A DNA stretch of 64,000 nucleotides from Pyropia yezoensis. Lineage: Eukaryota; Rhodophyta; Bangiophyceae; Bangiales; Bangiaceae. Position 1 is the first letter of the stretch. Each line of letters starts with the position of its first letter. Below are positions 54,390 to 61,688 of this stretch, piece by piece. The notes under the pieces are model-generated. The model had not been told where the DNA came from. It saw nothing but the letters and a program-made list of their open reading frames with translations, and made no database searches. The position numbers were made by a program, and so were the translations under genes. The DNA lies in NCBI GenBank assembly GCA_009829735.1, contig CM020619.1, positions 30,096,063-30,160,062 on the forward strand, in the 5' to 3' direction.

Positions 54390-57300
54390 CAGCCTTGGCC
54401 AAGTGGGTCAAGAGGACGAACCAACCCTGCCGGATACTGCGGCGACCTAAGGGGGTCCGCCCACCTCGGGTAGGACTCCCCAAGAACGTAAACCCACGTC
54501 GGGTCATCGCGGTGCTGACGGGTGAGAACTTCCAGGTGGCTGGACGGGTGCCACTAGCCCCCGGCCGTGCCTGCTCTGCCCGTATCGTACTTGATACCGG
54601 GTCAGGAGCCTCCTTGATACGCAAGTCGCTATTACCAAAGGAGATGAAGCTCCAACGCTGGAAGTCTAAAGCTGACCATCTGATTGACATCAATGGTGGG
54701 GTACTTCCCAACGTTGGTGTCGTGACCCCACCAGCTAGGTTGGGAACCCATGAGGTCGACGTGACCCATGGAGTAGTCGAGAGTACATCGGTACCCCTGC
54801 TTCTGGGTACCCCTTATGTTGTAACACAAGTGCCTTTGGTTTGTGGCCCTGAGTATTGGGTCAAGTTGATGAATGGGGAGACCATCCCCATCCTTTGTAA
54901 GGGAAAGTCTGTGGCTCCTGTGACAGTCTCACAGTCTAAGCCTGTTTGCTCTGTGAGAGAAGGGCTTACTGTTACCCTGCGTTTAGCCCGTAAAGTCACG
55001 TTGCCCCCCAACTCGGTGGCGCACATTGACGTTGTAACTGATTATACGGGGAACGGGTTGGTGCACCCTAACCCCCGTCTTGCTCGCAAGCACCAAGTGC
55101 ATGTTGCCCTAGGCACGATGGACTCCAAAGCCGGGGCTCCGTGGAGGATCCAGGTTATGAACCTGAGCTCGTCGGCCAAGTACTTCAAGTCGGGAGCCAA
55201 GTTCGGCTATATCGACCAACATGAGGGACCGGTAGTAGCGGTCACCCTCAACGCGGGCGCGAGTAGCGACCCGAAGTCTGGAAAGGAGAAGCACCAAGCC
55301 AAGTCGGCCGCCTCTCTTCGGCCCCATGTGAACATGGAGAGTGTTCCACCCAGGTTGAGGGTTCAAGTGGAACGCCTCTTGGACCAATATCACAAGTTGT
55401 GGGATGGTCAATTGGGACTCATGAGAGCCACCGAACACCGGATCGAGTTGAAACCCGGTGCACCCCCTATACGCCAACAACCGTATAGGGGAGGGCCCCG
55501 TTCAAGGGCTTTCGTTAAGGAGCAAGTCGCTCGCATGGAGGCCCTCGATGTGATCGAGGCCAGCAACGCCGAGTGGGCGCGTCCGGTGGTGATCGTCCCC
55601 AAAGTTGATGGGACCCCACGAGTCTGTATCGACTACCGTAAGCTCAACGAGAGCACGGTGAAGGACAGTTATCCCCTACCTAGGATGGACGACTGCCTGG
55701 ACTCTCTGGGGGAGGCCAACGTGTTCTCCGTCCTAGACTGTAACGCGGGGTACTGGCAAATTCCCATTGCTTTGGAAGACAGGCATAAAACTACCTGTAC
55801 CTGTCACTGTGGTACCTACCAGTGCAAGCGACTCCCGTTTGGACTGTGCAACGCGCTGGCAACTTTCCAGCGCGCTATGGACATGATTCTGGCCGGAGTA
55901 CGGTGGCAGATCTGTCTCGTGTACCTAGAAGATATCATTGTGTTCTCCCGAAGTCCGGAGGAACACATTGGCTATCTTGGCCAGGTGTTCAAGCTACTTG
56001 CTGACGCCGGTGTGTCACTGAAGGCGAGTAAGTGACACCTCTTCACTCAGGAGGTGGAATACTTGGGACATGTTGTCCGCCCGGGGCGCCTCAGTGTCAA
56101 CAAGACGAATTTGAGAGCCATCCGTAAGGCTCAGTACCCCCGGACCCAGACCCAGATGAAGAGCTTCCTCGGGATATGTATCGTGTACCGACGTTTCACC
56201 AAGGGCTTCGCCAAGGTGGCGAAGCCGCTGAATGAGCTAGTTAGCTCGACGCTACCGAAGCACCTGCCTCCCCCAAGTCGAGTGGAGCAGGAATCCTATG
56301 AGACTCTTCGGGACCTTCTGCTGAAGCCCCCTATCTTGGCTATTCCCAGGTTGGGAGGCCACTACATCTTAGACGTGGATGCTAGCTACGACCAACTTGG
56401 TTGTGTGTTGCTTCAGCAGCAGCCGGACAAGAAGTACTTGCCGGTGGGATACTTCAGCAAGGGGCTGAACTCGGCTGAGAAGAACTACGGAGTCACCGAG
56501 TTGGAAGGACTCGTAGTGGTGTGGGCGGTGACGTCACTTCGTCACTACCTAGAGGGTGAGAAGTTCCTCATCCGCTGTGACCACCGCGCGTTGCAGTTCA
56601 TCTTTAAGACGGATTGCACGAACGCACGCCTCAACAGGTGGAGGGTGCGACTGGCACCCTTCAACTTTGATATTGAGTACCGAACTGGCAGGCAACATGC
56701 CCTTGCCGACGGCCTTTCTCGGGTACCTACCGAGGGGCTGGACACTAACTCAGTCGATGAGGAAATCCCCATCGTGGGGGTAGTCACGCGCTCGGGTCAG
56801 GCGTTGGACCCCGAGGCGCCAGGGAACAAGAACTACTTGCCCCTGTCCCTGGATGAGGTGGTGAAGGCCCAGGCCGAGGACCCCTTCTGAAAGTCGCAGA
56901 GGGATGCGCTGGATAGGGTGGCGGAGACGCGGTTCTTCATCGGAGACGATGGCCTCCTCTTGAGGAGGGGGGTAATTCAGGGGACTGAACAACTTGTCGT
57001 CCCCGCATCCCTCAAGGACAGTATTCTTGAGAGGGAGCATAATGCTCCCACAGATGGACACCTGGGGTCTAGTAAACTGTACCAGACCCTGAGGACCAGG
57101 TACTACTGGCCGTCCATGGTGGTGGACATCTACAGTTGGGTGGCTGCCTGCACAAGTTGTGCGCAGAACCGTCTGATGGAACGGCGGCCTACTACGGCTA
57201 TGTTACTGTTCCCGGCCAAGGAGGCCTTTGCCGCGTTGGCAAAAGACATCCTTGGGCCCCTGCCAGTGACCGAGGAGGGCAACCAGTACCTCCTGGTCAT

Positions 57301-58336
57301 CTGTGATCGCTTCACGAAACTTACGCGAGCGATCCCTCTAGCGGAGATCACGGCCATGTCGGTCGTGTCAGCCTTCCTAGATCACTGGGTTGCCGCGTAT
57401 GGCATCCCGGACAGTACCCTATCGGACAATGGACCGCAATTTGCGTCCGTACTGTTTCAGGGAGTGCTGGATATGTTGGAGGTTCAGGCAAACTATGCCA
57501 CCCCCTACCACCCCCAAACTAATGGGCAGTTGGAGCGCTTCAACAAAACCATTGTTCGACAGCTGCGCCACTATGTGAGTGAGCACGTGAAAACGTGGGA
57601 CCAATACATTTCTATTCTTACGACGGCCTACAATTCGCAGGTTCACTCATCTACCGGGGAAGCACCCCTCGCGTTTGTGACCCCCCGTCGCGTGCGGTCT
57701 ATCGCCGTGCGGCGACCGCTCCCAACTAGGGAGGCCGATGGCAGTACACCTACTCCCACTGAGAGTAAGGCGGAGTTCGCTGCTAGGCTCAAAAAACGCA
57801 TCCGTAAAGTCAGGGCTGAGATGGACAAAGCGCAAAAGCGCTACAAGCGTACTTTTGACAAAAGGGTGCGTAACGCCAAGCACGTCCCCGAGCAGGGTGA
57901 CTGGGTACTGGCTCACTTACACACCCGAACTGGAGGTAAGTTGGTATTCCAGACGAAGGGGCCGTACCAGGTCCTTCGTACTGATGGGCGGCGCTTTACC
58001 ATCGAAAGTTACGATGGGGTCCGCACAGTAAACGGACAGGACGTGGTCAAAGTTGCACCACCGCCTGCAGGCGACCCAGCTTGGGCGCGTGCGCTGGAAG
58101 CGTGGCGCCTGCCCTCGCTGCCTGCGGCCAAACATGGCCCGCAGGAGTACGTGTTCGATAAGTTCATCGACCACGGATGGGATGAGGGCACTAACCGCCT
58201 CTTGTTGAGGGTGCGTTGGTTCGGCTATAGGGCCAAGGATGATACGTGGGAATATGTGGAGGACCATCCCGCTGAGAAGGTCCGGGCATACAGCGCCCGG
58301 AATGATATAGACCCTAACAGCCCCCCCTCAACGTGA
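54353..58336 (+). pseudogene. pol: pol of element B (protease-RT-RNase H-integrase-chromodomain)
   Basis: One frame holds all domains: protease DTGSGASLI near residue 80; RT with VCIDYRKLN, VLDCNAGYWQI, LPFGLCNALATFQRAM and YLED in place of YxDD; RNase H DVDASYDQLGCVLLQ; integrase zinc region (H-H-CTSC), core DILGPLP, SDNGPQFAS, NGQLERFNKT; KGPYQVL; and C-terminal chromodomain LRVRWFGYRAKDDTWEYVED. Two TGA codons interrupt it. The one at 56033-56035 (in KCHLF, where element C has Cys) is shared with A. The one at 56888-56890 (PFCKSQ) is private, a TGC to TGA change. The chromodomain is intact here, unlike A. Confidence 0.92.
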
Positions 58337-58447
58337 GGGAAGGCCGAGTAACGGTGCCAAGAGAGTGCTTCAAGTCGAAGTGGTACGCAGAGTGGCTTTT
58401 AACGACAGCCCTATCCCTCGCACTCTCACAACGAAGGCAGCTGCCAA

Positions 58448-58908
58448 CTAGGCATGCATGCTAGACTCTCCAACCCCACCGCCCTCGCCTTCACGTGGAG
58501 GCGAGCGGCGGGACCCACGCCGATAACGTTCCCCACCAGTCGGCGGGGCCGGCGGCTCCAAGTCGGAACCGTCGCGCCCCTCACGGTCGCGCAAGTGGCG
58601 ACGACCGCGGCTACCCTTCTGCTTGGTCTTACGCGCAAGTTGGAGACGCAGACGCCGGACCGACTCCGACTCTGACGGAGTAGAGGACTCCGAGACGGAA
58701 TAAGACAACTCGTCTTCCGATACGGAGGGAGAGCGCCGCGAGCGTCGGCGACGACGGCTAGGAGGTGAGTATGCCCGGCTCGCCCGACGTGTGCCACGCC
58801 CAAGTGGGGCTGGCTGGGGCACAATAGCCCCGATGCGAGCCAACTCGGCCGTCATAAACTCCACTACCGGCTCGCAACTCGCGGTCGCCACCGCAGTAGG
58901 AACGCGCT
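58448..58908 (-). CDS. Antisense Ser/Arg-rich ORF cut by element C
   Basis: The minus frame enters from the edge of the element C LTR (58908) already open (RVPTAVATASCEPVVEFMTA, ELARIGAIVPQPAP). It continues as an RS-type low-complexity region (SRRRRRSRRSPSVSEDELSY, SESSTPSESESVRR) and stops at 58448 after GESSMHA. It is probably the downstream part of a longer coding sequence split by the insertion. It lies after the pol stop of element B and in the opposite sense, so it may be an antisense gene of that element, another element's gag, or a host gene. The RS-like tail could bind RNA, but no RRM or other domain is visible. Confidence 0.35.
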
Positions 58909-59271
58909 TGTAGCAATATGGTTGTCCGTATTGTGACCCTAATATTAGGGGGGCTACTTCTAACCCTTAACTTTCAATTTGATAGTTCGTACTGGTCACG
59001 GTATCTATAAGTTACGTATGACCAGAGGGACTTGCATCTTGGGGTGGAGGGTAGTTAGTAGTGTCTCCGAGGGTTTATAACGAGGGGGCCGGTGGCGAAT
59101 CCACCGCCGGCCAAGGTAGAACAACAAACCCCTCCCATTTGGGCTCCCATCTTGGTCCCGTGGCTTGCGCTCCAAGGACAGCAACCTTGGCCTCCCGGTG
59201 ACGTTGGTGCCGATCCCCCTTGGTGAGTGTTCCCTGAGAGTGGACGCGCGACGGATCCCTATTGTGCTACA
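58909..59271 (+). repeat. 5' LTR of element C
   Basis: This 363-bp LTR starts TGTAGCAATATGG and ends TATTGTGCTACA, with TGTAGC/GCTACA inverted termini. A TTTATAA-like box lies near 59074. The flank before it is GCGCT. The 3' LTR is outside the window. Confidence 0.85.
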
Positions 59272-59272
59272 T

Positions 59273-59290
59273 TGGTGGAGCAGCAGGGGA
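59273..59290 (+). other. Primer binding site, element C
   Basis: TGGTGGAGCAGCAGGGGA begins 1 nt after the LTR and is identical to the site of elements A and B. Confidence 0.78.
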
Positions 59291-59496
59291 CGGGTTTCCG
59301 TCACCCCTGTGGTGACGCCGTCTTCGGCCCTGGCACACGGATAGGGATCCGGTCCTTTTCTTGTACTCGTGGTGTTGCGACCTGATCGATTGTGTTGAGA
59401 TTTTACCTGTGACTGTGATCTACTGTTACTCTCCCCAATCTACCCCCTCGCTCTCTTGTTCGTGGTGATTGATACGTCGGTTGACTGATTGTGACC

Positions 59497-61680
59497 ATGT
59501 CTACCCAAGAGACGGGGAACGTTCAAGATGACGGATCGGCGTCGACGCCGACCCCGGAGGTGACTACGGGAACCGGGATCGGGAACCCGATCGATAACAT
59601 TGAGACGCCAATGCTTTCCGGTGCCGGATCGACGTTTGGCACGGCTCGGACGGCAGGAGGCGGGGGCCCGCCTCAACTGTCGTCGACCGACCTCACTCCG
59701 CCGCCTCCTTCACCAGGGGATTCCCTGATGGCATCATTGGCCCGCATCGAGGCCCGGTTTTCCGGGCTCGACGCCCGTCAAGATCGGACGGAGGACGCAA
59801 TGGCAGTGTTGATGTCAACACGGCACACGACGGGACCCCGTCGTGTTCCTCCCACACCGGTACGGTTCGAACCGGCCGGACAACTTTCGGAGTCCACCAG
59901 GGTCAACCCCGGTGTTGCTACTCCTGGACAACCCCCGGACACAATGGGGTATGGGTCCGACTCGTCGGCAGAGTTGGAACGGAGTCACACGGAGCGATAC
60001 GCTCGGAGCACCCGAAGCGGACTCCGCGGACACGACCCGGCAGATACGTACGCCGGGGGAGAGTCGGTTATGGGGGGAGGGGGTACCCTCTCGCAGTACC
60101 CCCACGACGAAGGAGGCCAGGCAACTCGGGTTCCCGAGGTGCCGACGCCTGAAGTACCATCTTCAGTGGTGGAAGCTATGACCGCGCAGGTAACTGCGAG
60201 CCTACTGAAGCGGATGGAGTCCGATGAGTTCGCTCATCAACTGGCTAAGCGACTGGATATCCAGGACGCTGACACGGAGATCGTCAACGAGGTCTTCCGG
60301 TCGGTTCTTACTCCGGAACGTTATCGTTTGGAGGACCGCTCTACCACCGTATCGGAATCGATGCGTAATACGTCGCATCGGGCGATCCGCTCTATGCAGA
60401 CCCTTATGAAGGGAGTCCCTATGTTCGGGGGGCCGAACGGACGCCCGTTGGCAGTCATCGGCTTCTTGACTAGCTTCAAGGCAGCCGCAGACAAGGCGCT
60501 CGTTAACGAGGGGCTGGCCCTGGAGATCCTCCCGTTCTTTGTTGATGAACGGGTGCGAGGCATTCTTCGCCAGGCATCCCCGATGCCGGGAATGAGGGTC
60601 GCGGCCACCCCCATGGATTACCGTGGGATATTGAAGGAGCTGCTGAGCAGCTACCTCAGTGAGGACAAGTGCGAGGACCACTATCGGGCCCTTCGCACTG
60701 CCACCGCCCAGTCCTGGGAGGATGAGGAGATGTTTGGACGCCGGATCCAAGAGCTCGACTACGAGCTGGGGAAGCTCCTCGGAGAAGGGGAGCTACGGGC
60801 CATCCTGTTCGCAGGAGTACCCAACTACGTGCGGATATCCGCACGGGGCGCCAACACGGCACGGACGAACTTCAGTCGACTGATGCATATGTGCAAGTCC
60901 CTAGGGGACGCCTACCGGGTTCTACACCCGGAGTGTGCCTTGGCCCCGAAGCCCAAGGGTGAGGGAGGCAAGCCCAGTCTTACCCCGGTACCGAGGCAAG
61001 AGAAGGTGGAACGTAAGGCCGCACCAGTACTGGTGGCGACCGAACATATCCCTATTGGTGAGGGTGACCCTCTAGTCGACCAACAGGGCCACCTGTTGCT
61101 ACCGGCGACGCCGGTGATTGATGAACATGGTACGGTAGCGTACATCGCCCCGGCTGGAACCCAGTTCCAGGTCAACGAAGGAACGGGACGGCGCGTCCCG
61201 TATGTGCGGACTACGGGGTACTCCCCGGTGACGGGTAACCCTCACCAACCCTTGCCAACATGGGCGGTGCGCACGGAGGCACCCCCGCAGATTGCGGGCC
61301 GACCCAACCGGTTGGGGGAGTCCATGTTCCGGTTGACCCAAGGACCCAAGGCCTACCAGGGAGCAGGCACTCGGGCGCCCGAGGGAGGCAACCGTAGCTA
61401 CGGGGCTACCCCGATGCGACCTCAAGGGGGGACCGGCACGTCCGGATGTATGTTGTGTGGGGATCCCCAGCACTGGGTGTCTTCCTGCCCACTCATCCCC
61501 GAGGAGTCTCGGCGGGCAGCGGCGCAACGCAAGGCATCCACCGGGGGGTATCCCCCCCGAGCACCCGGACCCGCACCGGGTAGGCAGCCAGCTCCAGGTG
61601 GAGTACTGGCCGTCGAGGGGGCACCTCCTCAGCCGGATGTCCCGGCGGACAGCACCCTACCAAGGGCGGGAAACGAGTAA
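59497..61680 (+). CDS. gag: Gag polyprotein of element C
   Basis: This intact 727-residue frame starts at the first ATG after the leader (MSTQETGNVQDDG) and ends AGNE-TAA. The N-terminal third is Thr/Ser/Pro/Gly-rich. A helical capsid-like core follows at about residues 310-470 (LAVIGFLTSFKAAADKALVN, YRGILKELLSSYLSEDKCED, YELGKLLGEGELRAILFAGV), the retrotransposon-gag fold that assembles particles. Near residue 650 is a zinc knuckle CMLCGDPQHWVSSC (C-x2-C-x4-H-x4-C) for RNA packaging, then a Pro/Ala tail. Pol lies in the -1 frame across the gag stop. Confidence 0.9.
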   Translation: MSTQETGNVQDDGSASTPTPEVTTGTGIGNPIDNIETPMLSGAGSTFGTARTAGGGGPPQLSSTDLTPPPPSPGDSLMASLARIEARFSGLDARQDRTEDAMAVLMSTRHTTGPRRVPPTPVRFEPAGQLSESTRVNPGVATPGQPPDTMGYGSDSSAELERSHTERYARSTRSGLRGHDPADTYAGGESVMGGGGTLSQYPHDEGGQATRVPEVPTPEVPSSVVEAMTAQVTASLLKRMESDEFAHQLAKRLDIQDADTEIVNEVFRSVLTPERYRLEDRSTTVSESMRNTSHRAIRSMQTLMKGVPMFGGPNGRPLAVIGFLTSFKAAADKALVNEGLALEILPFFVDERVRGILRQASPMPGMRVAATPMDYRGILKELLSSYLSEDKCEDHYRALRTATAQSWEDEEMFGRRIQELDYELGKLLGEGELRAILFAGVPNYVRISARGANTARTNFSRLMHMCKSLGDAYRVLHPECALAPKPKGEGGKPSLTPVPRQEKVERKAAPVLVATEHIPIGEGDPLVDQQGHLLLPATPVIDEHGTVAYIAPAGTQFQVNEGTGRRVPYVRTTGYSPVTGNPHQPLPTWAVRTEAPPQIAGRPNRLGESMFRLTQGPKAYQGAGTRAPEGGNRSYGATPMRPQGGTGTSGCMLCGDPQHWVSSCPLIPEESRRAAAQRKASTGGYPPRAPGPAPGRQPAPGGVLAVEGAPPQPDVPADSTLPRAGNE
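61668..61674 (+). promoter_or_regulatory. Predicted -1 frameshift heptamer GGGAAAC, element C
   Basis: The gag frame reads G GGA AAC GAG TAA. Slippage gives GGG AAA CGA GTA AGA GGA AGG ATG, open into pol. The downstream region is GC-rich with competing stems (TGACC 61690-61694 with GGTCA 61707-61711; CCGGGG 61693-61698 with CCCCGG 61725-61730). None is as clean or as well spaced as in element B. Confidence 0.6.
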
Positions 61681-61688
61681 GAGGAAGG

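Larger units (their letters stand above)
51824..58336 (+). mobile_element. Ty3/gypsy element B
   Basis: 5' LTR, primer binding site, gag, pol with chromodomain. This is the plus-strand partner of element A. The host flank before the LTR is AGGAG. No 3' LTR appears before the next element starts at 58909, so the right end is either truncated near 58340-58450 or was split by the insertion of element C. The end coordinate given is the pol stop. Confidence 0.92.

Noticed and set aside
56033..56890. TGA read as cysteine (both TGAs in element B pol replace Cys codons)
   Set aside because: TGC to TGA is a one-base change, the second is private to one copy, and TGA also terminates gag of A/B and pol of B. 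Decay explains it without a code change.
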